Below are positions 39,375 to 47,521 of a DNA stretch of 64,000 nucleotides, piece by piece. The stretch covers positions 1-64,000 of the forward strand of contig NZ_JAADJU010000002.1 of assembly GCF_012933545.1 (NCBI RefSeq). Reading direction: 5' to 3'. The translations under genes and the position numbers were made by a program. Position 1 is the stretch's first letter. Every line of letters begins with the position of its first letter. The notes below the pieces were generated by a model. That model saw only the letters and a list, made by a program, of their open reading frames with translations, was not told the origin of the DNA and ran no database searches. The DNA is from Rouxiella aceris (lineage in GTDB: Bacteria; Pseudomonadota; Gammaproteobacteria; Enterobacterales; Enterobacteriaceae).

Positions 39375-40013
39375 ATGAAAATAGGCATAGTGGGAGCCGG
39401 ATTTATTGGCCGCGCGGTGGCGTTATTGGGTGTGCAACAGGGCTACGAGGTGATGATCAGTAACTCTCGTGGACCCGAGACGCTATACAGTGCCGTGCCC
39501 GGGCTGGGCTGTCTGGTGGGAACGGCGGAACAGGCGATTGCCTTTGGCGAAATAGTGCTGGTCGCCATTCCTTTTCATCAGATTGGCAATCTGCCTGCCG
39601 CTGCTTTTAGCGGCAAAATCGTGATGGACGCCAATAACTATTATGTGGAACGCGACGGGCATTATCCGGCGTTAGATCAGCAGCAAACGACCACCAGTGA
39701 AATGCTGGCCGCGCAATTGCCTGCGGCAACAATAGTCAAAGTGTTTAACGCCATCTATGCCAGGGATCTGGAGACCGATGGTCGACCCGCCGGTACCCCC
39801 GATCGTCGCGCGCTGCCTATCGCCGGTGACGATCCTCTTGCCAAAGCGCAGGTGTCAACGCTGTTGGATCAGATGGGTTTTGACGTGGTTGATGCCGGAG
39901 ATCTGCATCAGGGCTGGCGTTTTCAGCGTGGCATGCCTTGCTACTGCGTACCACTCAATGCCGCTGAACTGACAAACAAACTGGCGCAGGCCCGCCGTCC
40001 AGAGGGGATTTAG
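39375..40013 (+). CDS. F420/NADP oxidoreductase-like Rossmann protein
   Basis: A 212-residue protein with an N-terminal dinucleotide site GIVGAGFIGRAVALL and the fold of NADPH-dependent F420 reductase-like proteins (VMISNSRGPETL for binding NADP phosphate; VMDANNYY in the middle). Enterobacteria do not make F420, so the partner is another substrate, unknown. A ribosome site AAAGGAG precedes the start. Likely controlled by the divergent LysR gene. Stop codons overlap those of the convergent GNAT gene by 4 bp. Confidence 0.82.
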   Translation: MKIGIVGAGFIGRAVALLGVQQGYEVMISNSRGPETLYSAVPGLGCLVGTAEQAIAFGEIVLVAIPFHQIGNLPAAAFSGKIVMDANNYYVERDGHYPALDQQQTTTSEMLAAQLPAATIVKVFNAIYARDLETDGRPAGTPDRRALPIAGDDPLAKAQVSTLLDQMGFDVVDAGDLHQGWRFQRGMPCYCVPLNAAELTNKLAQARRPEGI

Positions 40014-40492
40014 CGCCGCGCTCGGTCCGGGGCTAAGCTACCCAGCGGTTTGACCATATATACGCTTAAAGGATCGTAATTATAGTCGCCAAAACAGTCG
40101 GTTAGCTGAAATCCTTGTTTTTGATAGAACCTGACTGCCGCCAGATGGTCGATCCCGGTTTCCAGATACAGGCGCGGCAGTGCCAGCTGTCGCGCCTTGG
40201 CTTCAATGGTGGCCATTAGCGCGGCGGCAATATTTTGTCCGCGATAACTCTCATTGACATATACCCGTTTGATTTCCGCCAGGCGGTTATGTCCGATAAA
40301 CAGACAGGCACAGCCGACAGCGAACTCGCCTATCTCGGCAATAAACGGATAGTGCTCGTGATCGGCCATTTTCTCAAGCGGCGTGCTGTAGTCGCTTTCC
40401 GCCGGATAGAGCACGCTTTGGTAGGCGTCGAGATGGCGCACCAGTTCAATAAACTGCGGATTACTGACGCTTGTCGGGCTGATCCTGAGCAT
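40010..40492 (-). CDS. GNAT-family N-acetyltransferase
   Basis: A 160-residue acetyltransferase with the acetyl-CoA loop ESYRGQNIAAALM and the C-terminal FYQKQGFQLTDCF pattern. Substrate unknown. The start lies within the end of the upstream XRE-cupin regulator gene (32-bp overlap), so the two are translated together and the regulator may control this enzyme. Confidence 0.82.
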   Translation of the reverse strand: MLRISPTSVSNPQFIELVRHLDAYQSVLYPAESDYSTPLEKMADHEHYPFIAEIGEFAVGCACLFIGHNRLAEIKRVYVNESYRGQNIAAALMATIEAKARQLALPRLYLETGIDHLAAVRFYQKQGFQLTDCFGDYNYDPLSVYMVKPLGSLAPDRARR

Positions 40493-41057
40493 ATAAAACT
40501 CCTTGTGGGTGATGGATCACCAGCAGATAACGGCAGGGGACGTTACCGGTGTTGGCATAGGTCACGGCAACATCGACGCCAAAGCGCAGAGCATCGCCGG
40601 CATTTAACGCATAGCGGCTCTCGCCATAATCCACGCTAAGTTCGCCCTCCTGTAACCAAAGCTGCTGCTGATAAGATGCGTGGCCCCAACTGGGGTAGCT
40701 GACTCGTGCCTTGGGCGGCAAGGTAATTTCAACCATTTCCAGACCGTTCAACGGTTCCGGTGGCATCACCTGACGGCGCAGATAACCGATATCGGGATCT
40801 TGCCAGCTGTTTTGCTCTTCTCGTCGCCACAGATTTTTGGCTGCGGGCTGGGTTTCGGACAACAGCTGGGTGACAGAAACCCCCAGCCCCGCCGCAAGCT
40901 TGCCCAGCAGGGTGGCGCTGGGGCTGCTTTCCTGGCGTTCAATCTTGGAAATCATCGCCTTGCTTACGGCAGATAACTCAGCCAGTTGTTCCAGGCTCAG
41001 ACCTTTGCTTTTCCGTAGTTGCCATAACCGTTGGGCAATTATTTCGTCGATCGACAT
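40461..41057 (-). CDS. XRE-family regulator with a cupin domain
   Basis: A 198-residue regulator: helix-turn-helix (residues 8-62, LEQLAELSAVSKAMISKIERQESSPS) plus a C-terminal cupin sensor domain (about 105-185). Such proteins control amino-acid or polyamine metabolism and resistance genes. The ATG at 41057 behind AGGGAAG is chosen. It is divergent from the acetyltransferase gene at 41132, and an inverted repeat between them (41092-41109) is a likely binding site. Confidence 0.87.
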   Translation of the reverse strand: MSIDEIIAQRLWQLRKSKGLSLEQLAELSAVSKAMISKIERQESSPSATLLGKLAAGLGVSVTQLLSETQPAAKNLWRREEQNSWQDPDIGYLRRQVMPPEPLNGLEMVEITLPPKARVSYPSWGHASYQQQLWLQEGELSVDYGESRYALNAGDALRFGVDVAVTYANTGNVPCRYLLVIHHPQGVLYAQDQPDKRQ

Positions 41058-41091
41058 TTTATCTTCCCTGTTATTTACTTTTGTGGAATTA

Positions 41092-41109
41092 ATTCTAATA
41101 TAGTAGAAT
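41092..41109. promoter_or_regulatory. Candidate operator between XRE-cupin and GNAT genes
   Basis: ATTCTA-ATATAG-TAGAAT is an 18-bp inverted repeat with 6-bp arms in the 74-bp gap between two divergent genes. The XRE-cupin regulator next to it is the natural candidate to bind it. Confidence 0.5.
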
Positions 41110-41131
41110 GATGTCAAGCAAGGAAAATACC

Positions 41132-41653
41132 ATGGACCTGATCACCTGCACTGAACAAAAGCATGCCGAGGCTATACTTGAAATCTTTAATGATGCCATC
41201 CTCAATTCTACCGCCCTTTACGACTATAAAGTCAGGTCGATAGAGAGCATGGGGCCCTGGTTTACCGCCAAAGATAAGGGAAACTTTCCGGTCATTGGCC
41301 TGGAAGACCAGCAGGGTAAGCTGCTTGGTTTTGCCAGCTATGGCACTTTCCGCGCCTGGCCCGCCTATAAATATTCTGTGGAACACTCTATTTATATTCA
41401 TCCACAGCATCGTGGGCAAGGTCTGGGTAAAATTTTGCTCAATGCGCTGATCGCAGAAGCCAAACAACGCCAGGTACATACGCTGGTTGGCGGCATTGAT
41501 GCCAGTAATATCGCCAGTATTGCGCTGCATACTCAGGCTGGTTTTCTTGAGGCGGGGCTGATCAAGCAGGCCGCGTATAAATTTGATCGCTGGCTGGATC
41601 TGGCATTCTATCAACTTATTCTAACTACCCCCGATCGCCCCATTGCGCAGTGA
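41132..41653 (+). CDS. Phosphinothricin/methionine sulfone-type N-acetyltransferase
   Basis: A 173-residue GNAT protein close to the MddA/PAT group, which acetylates methionine sulfone, sulfoximine or phosphinothricin. It has VEHSIYIHPQHRGQGLGKILL as the acetyl-CoA site and the family ending FDRWLDLAFYQL. The ATG at 41132 behind AAGGA is preferred to one eight codons upstream. Divergent from the XRE-cupin gene; probably regulated by it. Confidence 0.85.
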   Translation: MDLITCTEQKHAEAILEIFNDAILNSTALYDYKVRSIESMGPWFTAKDKGNFPVIGLEDQQGKLLGFASYGTFRAWPAYKYSVEHSIYIHPQHRGQGLGKILLNALIAEAKQRQVHTLVGGIDASNIASIALHTQAGFLEAGLIKQAAYKFDRWLDLAFYQLILTTPDRPIAQ

Positions 41654-41659
41654 TGGCGC

Positions 41660-41672
41660 AATGAAAAAGCAA
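41660..41672 (+). promoter_or_regulatory. Ada box
   Basis: AAT-GAAAAA-GCAA matches the Ada box (AAT-N6-GCAA) exactly. It lies 71 bp before the ada start codon, so methylated Ada probably activates its own gene here. Confidence 0.7.
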
Positions 41673-41742
41673 GAGATAGAGTGTTTCCCTGGCGCCGCAG
41701 ATTTATGGTTAGCGATATTGCCGCCAAGGAGCCATAGCCACC

Positions 41743-42813
41743 ATGAAATATGAACATAACCAGACCACCGCAGAGCAGGACGAACGCCGCTGGCAGGCGG
41801 TGGTGGATCGCGACAGCCAGGCGGACGGTGCTTTTGTATATGCGGTGAAAACCACCGGAATTTACTGCGCTCCCGCTTGCCCGTCGCGGATACCTAACCG
41901 GCAAAACGTCGAGTTTTTTAGCGATGGCTCGCAGGCGGAAGCCGCCGGTTATCGTCCCTGTAAACGCTGTCGTCAGGGGCGTATTTCATTGCACCAACAA
42001 CAGTCTGAACAGGTTGCGCAAGCCTGTCGCCTGCTGGAGAGTAGCGAGAAAACCCCGACGCTGGCGCAGGTGGCCAGTCAGGTCGGTATGAGTGCCTTTC
42101 ATTTTCACCGTGTGTTTAAATCTTTTACCGGGCTGACGCCACGGGCCTATGCGTTGGCCAAAAGGCAGCAGCGTGTGCGGGAAAATCTCACGGACCAACA
42201 GTCGGTAACCACTTCGATACTGGCTGCCGGTTATGCCTCGTCAGGCACTTTCTACGCATCTTCACCGGCCAGTCTTGGCATGACGCCACGCGCCTTCCGG
42301 GCTGGCGGGCAGGGGATGACGGTGTGGTTTGCCGTGGGGCGCTGTTCGCTGGGGGATATTCTGGTCGCCGAAAGCAGTCGCGGGATTTGTGCCATTTTAC
42401 TGGGCGATGATGCGCAGGCGCTGGTGGAGTGCTTACAGGACACCTTTCCCCATGCGCAACTGCTGGCCAATAATGCCGATTTCGAACAACGTATCGCCAT
42501 TATCGTTGGCTGGGTGGATGATCCCGAGAGCGGCCTCGATCTGCCGCTGGATATTCGCGGTACCGCCTTTCAGCAAAGGGTGTGGCAAGCGCTCCGGGAG
42601 ATCCCCCTCGGTACCCGGCTAAGCTATGCCGAAGTGGCGGCCAAAATTGGCTCGCCGAAAGCGGTACGTGCGGTGGCCAGTGCCTGTGCCGCCAATCTGC
42701 TGGCGGTGGCTATTCCCTGCCACCGCGTAGTGAAAAGCAACGGTGCCCTGGGCGGCTACCGTTGGGGGATTGCGCGCAAGAAAAGGTTGCTTGAGCGGGA
42801 AGAAAAAAATTAA
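41743..42813 (+). CDS. ada: Adaptive-response regulator and O6-methylguanine-DNA methyltransferase Ada
   Basis: Ada repairs alkylated DNA and, when methylated, activates its regulon. The 356-residue protein has the zinc-bound N domain (Cys42, Cys46, Cys73, Cys76; Cys42 matches the methyl-accepting Cys38 of E. coli), an AraC-type helix-turn-helix region (about 85-180), and the C-terminal methyltransferase domain with the active site PCHRV (Cys326). No alkB is adjacent. A perfect Ada box lies upstream. Confidence 0.95.
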   Translation: MKYEHNQTTAEQDERRWQAVVDRDSQADGAFVYAVKTTGIYCAPACPSRIPNRQNVEFFSDGSQAEAAGYRPCKRCRQGRISLHQQQSEQVAQACRLLESSEKTPTLAQVASQVGMSAFHFHRVFKSFTGLTPRAYALAKRQQRVRENLTDQQSVTTSILAAGYASSGTFYASSPASLGMTPRAFRAGGQGMTVWFAVGRCSLGDILVAESSRGICAILLGDDAQALVECLQDTFPHAQLLANNADFEQRIAIIVGWVDDPESGLDLPLDIRGTAFQQRVWQALREIPLGTRLSYAEVAAKIGSPKAVRAVASACAANLLAVAIPCHRVVKSNGALGGYRWGIARKKRLLEREEKN

Positions 42814-42833
42814 TCAGCCATCGGCATAAAAGG

Positions 42834-42945
42834 AGTTTGATGACAACCTTGCCTGTCTGATCGAAATACCCGGGCATGGCACAGTTGGGGGCGCTCCGGC
42901 CCCCACGGCGTACTTTCCCTAATCTCGGACTTTGTCAGCGGTCTG
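42834..42945 (+). repeat. Dispersed intergenic repeat, copy 5, overlapping a gene end
   Basis: A copy with a diverged left end (TGACAACCTT at 42841) and intact right end GACTTTGTCA (42928-42937). The central palindrome and about 17 bp are missing. It starts about 20 bp after ada and extends 27 bp into the convergent acetyltransferase gene, giving that gene its stop codon. Confidence 0.85.
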
Positions 42946-43641
42946 AAAAGCTTCAAGCTTTTGTTTTTGTATCCCGTCTGCATCGAAGTTTTCTTCACCT
43001 AGCCACTGCTGGAAGGCGGTCTTAATCGCTGGCCATTCGTGGTCGAGCATGGAATACCAGCAGGTATCGCGATTAAGCCCTTTGCTGATCAATGCCTGCC
43101 GGAAGGTGCCTTCATACTGAAAACCAAAACGTCTGGCGGCCAAATTAGAGGCTTCGTTAAGGCTATGACATTTCCACTCACAGCGCCGATAGTCCAGGGT
43201 ATCGAAGAGATAGCTCAGCAGCAGAAAGATCGCCTCAGTGCCAAAGCGGGAACGTTTCATCAGCGGCGACCAGTTCACCCAACCAATCTCGGCGACGCCG
43301 TTTACCGCATCAATACGCATTAGCGAGACGCCGCCAATGGCGCGCCGGGTACGTTGATCGACGACGGCGAAATAGAGCGGATCCTCCAGGCGTGAAATAT
43401 GGCTGATATAGCTATTGCAGTCGGCCTGGGTAGCGGGACGATTGATGGAGAAATAGGTCCAATCGCGTTCGTCATCAATACTGTGCCAGGCCGTAAACAG
43501 GGACTCACTGTGTTTGTCACAGTCCAGAGGCTCGAGCTGGCAGTAATGACCTTCCAGTGTCCTGCGTTCAGGGCGTTTACGCGGCTGATTATTGGCAAGC
43601 TCGTCGCCCACCGGTTGCCCAAAGTGATTGATATTGGTCAT
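42919..43641 (-). CDS. RimJ/RimL-type GNAT acetyltransferase with a repeat-encoded end
   Basis: A 240-residue GNAT protein of the RimL-like group (DPLYFAVVDQRTRRAIGGVSL, GTEAIFLLLSYLFDTLDYRRCEWKC, ASNLAARRFGFQYEGTFRQ) that acetylates an N-terminal or small-molecule amine, unknown which. The last eight residues (QTADKVRD) and the stop codon are encoded by the dispersed repeat at 42834-42945, so the original C terminus was replaced or extended. The catalytic domain ends earlier and should not be harmed. Confidence 0.85.
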   Translation of the reverse strand: MTNINHFGQPVGDELANNQPRKRPERRTLEGHYCQLEPLDCDKHSESLFTAWHSIDDERDWTYFSINRPATQADCNSYISHISRLEDPLYFAVVDQRTRRAIGGVSLMRIDAVNGVAEIGWVNWSPLMKRSRFGTEAIFLLLSYLFDTLDYRRCEWKCHSLNEASNLAARRFGFQYEGTFRQALISKGLNRDTCWYSMLDHEWPAIKTAFQQWLGEENFDADGIQKQKLEAFQTADKVRD

Positions 43642-43907
43642 CTGCTTTCTCGTCGTGCGGGTAGGAATTTCTATACAAACAGAAGAACCCCATTATCGCA
43701 ACCTTTGTCCCTTCGCTGTGGCTAACCGGGGCCAGACCGCTTGCGTCGTTTTTGCGATTTTAATCACAACCTGGGTGTTTACCGCAGGCAGTTTTTAGCA
43801 GGTGTTGTATAACAAGTTAGGTTTTATTAGCCAAAACAAGCTCTTTTTCAATGTGACTTGTGTGATAACTTTTGCAGCGTTCAATGCCAACCGGCAGGGA
43901 GTCATAA

Positions 43908-45431
43908 ATGGCAAAGCAAGATATTGAAGAAAATTATCAGCCGCATTCACCGCTTTCACGCCGTCGTTTATTGCAGTTTGGTGCTGCCAGCCTGACGCTG
44001 GGACCCAGCCTTTTATCTCCTCTGGCGCGAGCGAGTACAACAACCCCGGCAGGGGCCTCTCCCAAGATGCCGTCTGCCCCCCTGGGCAAGCAGCCAGCCA
44101 TGGCCGAAGGCTGGCAGGATTTGCCGGCGATACTGGCCAGAATCAAAGCCCCTGTTTTTGCTGCCCGCGATTTTCCGCTCAGCGACTTTGGTATTCACCA
44201 CCCCGAGCAGGAGGTGTCGGAAGCCATTAAACAGGCCATTGCTGCCTGTCACCAGGCGGGCGGTGGACGGGTGGTGATCCCGCCGGGTGTTTACTACACC
44301 GGTCCTATCCAGCTGAAAAGCGGTGTGAACCTGCATCTGGCCGACGGGGCGACGCTGAAATTTTCCACCGATCCGGCCAAATATCCCAATGTGCTTACCC
44401 GCTGGGAAGGGATTGAGTGTGTCAATTTCTCACCGCTGATCTATGCCTATGGTGAGCAAAATATTGCCATCACCGGTAAGGGCACTCTGGACGGTCAGGC
44501 GAGTAAAGCCAATTGGTGGGCATGGAAACAGGCCGATGGCACCCAGGTCAGGCAGTTTAACGATATGAAATCGCTGATGCAGATGGGCGAAAAAGGCACC
44601 CCGGTGGCAGAGCGGATCTTTGGATTGGGGCATTTTCTGCGGCCTAACTTTATTCAGCCCTACCACTGTAAAAATGTGTTGATTGAAGATATCAGCGTAA
44701 TTAATTCGCCGATGTGGGAACTGCATCCGGTATTAAGCGAAAACGTCACCATTCGCGGCGTGCAGATCCATTCCCATGGCCCCAATAACGACGGCTGCGA
44801 CCCGGAATGCTGCCGCGATGTGCTGATAGAAAACTGCGTATTTGATACCGGCGACGACTGTATCGCCATTAAGTCAGGCAAAAATAACGATGGCCGCCGG
44901 GTCAATAAGCCTGCAAGTAATATTGTGATCCGTGGCTGTAAAATGCTCGATGGGCACGGTGGTGTGGTGCTGGGCAGTGAGTGCTCGGGCAATATTTATA
45001 ATGTCTTTGTTGAGGATTGCGAGATGGACAGTCCGCACCTCGACCGGGTGCTGCGCTTTAAAAATAACGCGGTGCGCGGTGGCAAACTCGAAAACGTTTT
45101 TATGCGCAATATTCGTGTCGGACAAGTCAGCGAAGCCATATTAACCATCGATTTTTTGTATGAAGAGGGCGAAAAAGGGCCATATAAACCGGTAGTGCGT
45201 AACGTCAATATCGACAATGTGATCAGCCGCGCCAGCCCACGGGTTATGTATATCGTGTCTTTTAAAGGCGCGGAGATCGACGGCATAAACTTTGCCAACT
45301 CGACCTTTAGCGGTATTGAGTCCAGCGAGGTGATGGCGACCACTGGCACGGTGTCGTTTCGCAATGTGGTGATTGAGCCAAAAAATAAACCCCAGGGGCT
45401 GAATTCTCGTCTGCCCAGTCAGGGCTGGTAG
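43908..45431 (+). CDS. Tat-exported GH28 polygalacturonase-like hydrolase
   Basis: A 507-residue glycoside hydrolase family 28 protein. The N terminus has a twin-arginine signal (SRRRLLQFGAASLTLG, residues 23-38). The right-handed beta-helix carries the GH28 motifs: NNDGCD (Asp295), GDDC (Asp316-Asp317), HGGVVLG and RFK near 384, the usual catalytic and substrate residues. It should cut galacturonan or a related uronic polymer in the periplasm, probably as an exo-enzyme on oligomers. No other pectin gene is near. The 266-bp upstream gap shows no operator I can name. Confidence 0.87.
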   Translation: MAKQDIEENYQPHSPLSRRRLLQFGAASLTLGPSLLSPLARASTTTPAGASPKMPSAPLGKQPAMAEGWQDLPAILARIKAPVFAARDFPLSDFGIHHPEQEVSEAIKQAIAACHQAGGGRVVIPPGVYYTGPIQLKSGVNLHLADGATLKFSTDPAKYPNVLTRWEGIECVNFSPLIYAYGEQNIAITGKGTLDGQASKANWWAWKQADGTQVRQFNDMKSLMQMGEKGTPVAERIFGLGHFLRPNFIQPYHCKNVLIEDISVINSPMWELHPVLSENVTIRGVQIHSHGPNNDGCDPECCRDVLIENCVFDTGDDCIAIKSGKNNDGRRVNKPASNIVIRGCKMLDGHGGVVLGSECSGNIYNVFVEDCEMDSPHLDRVLRFKNNAVRGGKLENVFMRNIRVGQVSEAILTIDFLYEEGEKGPYKPVVRNVNIDNVISRASPRVMYIVSFKGAEIDGINFANSTFSGIESSEVMATTGTVSFRNVVIEPKNKPQGLNSRLPSQGW

Positions 45432-45534
45432 CGTGTCCTTTGTGCCGGGGAGATCGCATAATTTTATTTCCCTGGCCGCCGCTCCTTCGATAAAGTGAAT
45501 TCAACTGACTGCGGATGAATTCCTGAGGGCTATA

Positions 45535-46314
45535 ATGCAACAACTGGATAAAATCGTTAATTTTTCGACTAACCCAATTCTCGACGCCGATTTTCTGACG
45601 CAGTGTAAACAGCGGTTGGATGAGAAGGGCGCACTGGTTTTACATAATTTCCTCAATGCCGAGGCGCTCGCCGCCATTAAGCAGGAAGGGGACGATAATC
45701 GTCACTTGGCTTATTACACCAGCAGTAATCACAATGTTTATTTGCTGAAACCCGATGACACGCTGCCCATGACCCATCCGCGCAACCGGCAGATTGTCTC
45801 TTCCAAGGGCTGTATCACCGATGAAGAGATCCCCGCCGAGTCGGCATTGCGCGCCCTGTATGACGCGCCGGCATTCCGAGCATTTCTCTGCGCGGTGCTG
45901 GGTGAACAGCAGCTCTATCCCTATGCCGATAAACTTTCTTCTATCAATCTGCATTACGCCAGCGCTGGCCAGGAGCTGGGCTGGCACTTTGACAACTCTT
46001 CCTTTGCCATTACCCTGCTGATCCAAAAGCCTCAGGACGGCGGCGTATTTGAATATGTCGAAAATCTGCGGGATGCCGATAAAGGCGAAATGAATTTTGC
46101 TGGCGTCGAGCAATTGCTTGAACAACAAATTACCCCGAAAAAGCTGGCGATTGAACCCGGCGATCTGGTGTTGTTTCGCGGGCGTAATGCCATCCACCGG
46201 GTGACACCTACCCAGGGGGATACCACCCGTATGCTGGTGGTTTTGGCCTATAATTCACAGCCGGATATCGCCTTGTCAGAAACCGCCAGAATGACCTTTT
46301 ACGGACGTATCTGA
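45535..46314 (+). CDS. 2-oxoglutarate/Fe(II)-dependent oxygenase (HalD/ArpA-like)
   Basis: A 259-residue oxygenase with the 2-His-1-carboxylate iron site: HFD in LGWHFDNSSF (near residue 147) and the distal His in GRNAIHRVTP (near 221), followed by an arginine that would bind 2-oxoglutarate. Close families hydroxylate free amino acids or cleave phytotoxins. It stands between the polygalacturonase and a hydrolase/binding-protein pair. Substrate unknown. Cytoplasmic. Confidence 0.82.
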   Translation: MQQLDKIVNFSTNPILDADFLTQCKQRLDEKGALVLHNFLNAEALAAIKQEGDDNRHLAYYTSSNHNVYLLKPDDTLPMTHPRNRQIVSSKGCITDEEIPAESALRALYDAPAFRAFLCAVLGEQQLYPYADKLSSINLHYASAGQELGWHFDNSSFAITLLIQKPQDGGVFEYVENLRDADKGEMNFAGVEQLLEQQITPKKLAIEPGDLVLFRGRNAIHRVTPTQGDTTRMLVVLAYNSQPDIALSETARMTFYGRI

Positions 46315-46324
46315 CGGTTATTGC

Positions 46325-46346
46325 ACGCCCCTCTGATCAGGGGCGT
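46325..46346. terminator. Hairpin between convergent oxygenase and DUF2817 genes
   Basis: ACGCCCCT-CTGATC-AGGGGCGT has 8-bp arms and lies between two convergent stop codons. The plus-strand tail AGCATTTTA is only weakly T-rich. Confidence 0.65.
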
Positions 46347-46352
46347 AGCATT

Positions 46353-47462
46353 TTACAGCGAGGAGAGTGCGTTAAAGGCACGACTGAAAATTTGCTGACT
46401 ACGCAGCTTAACCAATTGCTGCCAGTCTTTATCCTGCGGATAGAAGCCTTCAAATAGCTCCCCTTTGATTCTTTTGCCCTGCGTACTTTGCGGATCGCCA
46501 TACAGATGCAGCCAGTGATCGTCGCGAACCAGATGATGCATGGTTTCACTGTCGTAGGTGCCACATTCAATGACTAACTGGATCAGGCGGGTCTGCGGCA
46601 GATTATCCAGCATAAACTGCGAAAGATAGCCGGTTGCCGTGGCGGTAACGCCGGTATCGCTACCGATATTTTTTCCGGTGATCAGCACATATAACCAGGG
46701 GCCAAAAATATCCCGCGCCTGCTGCAGCATCGGATAGGCTTGCCGGGCGATAGCCATCAGCATTGGATGACCATAAGCGCCAGCGCCGGTGTGCAGATCA
46801 AAGCTGATCATCGCCTGGGCATGGGACAGGTGGTGGGCAATGATTTTGCCCAGCGTCAGGTTAGACCAGCTGGCCTGCTGACCGCCAAAGAAAATTCCGT
46901 CGGCATAATGGTATTGGCCGGCTTCGACGATTTTTTTCACCTCGCCCCAGCCTGAACCTGAACCCTGTGCATAGTTATCGATAATATCGTCGGCAGCTGC
47001 ACGCTGCGGGCCGTTAAGATCCTGACTGAGATAAATATCGTGCAATGCATGATAATGCGCATTATCGGGCAACGGTTGGCTAAAATCGACGAAGTTGCGA
47101 TTCAGATCCATATTGTCTTCGTTTACCCGCCGCAGATGCGCGGTACCCCAGGGATTGATCAAATGGATCATTACTACGGCGGTGTCCGCAGGCAGGGCGT
47201 TGGCGTGATTGACCTTCAGCCAGTCAATCTGGCATTGCGAACCATAATAGCCTTCGACGCCATGCGTGCCCGAGACCACCACCAGCAATCGCGGGGATAG
47301 CGGGTTACCGAGCACGGCAACATCGGTCGCCAGTGTTTCGCCGTTGGGGCCAGCCAGGGGATGGGGATAGCTGGTTACTCTGGCTCCCGCCTGTTGTGCC
47401 GCAGAAAGAAAATCTTCACGTTGCTCGGTAAAGTCAGGTAGCTGAACGTAGCCTTGCAGCAT
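46353..47462 (-). CDS. M14-like DUF2817 hydrolase
   Basis: A 369-residue protein of the DUF2817 family, related to M14 metallocarboxypeptidases. The zinc site is likely SGTHGVEGYYGS near residue 69 (His-x2-Glu) with a later His in SFDLHTGAGAYGH near 221, and a catalytic Glu in LVIECGTYDSE. No signal peptide. It follows the binding-protein gene on the same strand at 59 bp, so the pair probably handles one amino-acid or peptide conjugate. Confidence 0.8.
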   Translation of the reverse strand: MLQGYVQLPDFTEQREDFLSAAQQAGARVTSYPHPLAGPNGETLATDVAVLGNPLSPRLLVVVSGTHGVEGYYGSQCQIDWLKVNHANALPADTAVVMIHLINPWGTAHLRRVNEDNMDLNRNFVDFSQPLPDNAHYHALHDIYLSQDLNGPQRAAADDIIDNYAQGSGSGWGEVKKIVEAGQYHYADGIFFGGQQASWSNLTLGKIIAHHLSHAQAMISFDLHTGAGAYGHPMLMAIARQAYPMLQQARDIFGPWLYVLITGKNIGSDTGVTATATGYLSQFMLDNLPQTRLIQLVIECGTYDSETMHHLVRDDHWLHLYGDPQSTQGKRIKGELFEGFYPQDKDWQQLVKLRSQQIFSRAFNALSSL

Positions 47463-47493
47463 CCTTATCTCCTCGTTTAGGGGCTTTGCCCAT

Positions 47494-47514
47494 CGGCCAG
47501 GCGTAACCTGGCCG
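47494..47514 (-). other. Intercistronic hairpin between binding protein and DUF2817 genes
   Basis: CGGCCAGG-CGTAA-CCTGGCCG forms an 8-bp GC-rich stem just after the binding-protein stop codon. It lacks a T-run, so it more likely protects the upstream message (giving more binding protein than enzyme) than ends transcription. Confidence 0.6.
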
Positions 47515-47521
47515 GCGGCAA

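Noticed and set aside
42945..42970. Terminator for ada (AAAAGCTTCAAGCTTTT followed by T-rich sequence)
   Set aside because: The stem is weak and AT-rich and lies within the coding part of the convergent acetyltransferase gene; plausible but not supported enough.
43780..43900. KdgR or CRP site before the polygalacturonase gene
   Set aside because: TGTGAC...GTGTGATAAC near 43855 only partly fits CRP and no KdgR pattern is present.
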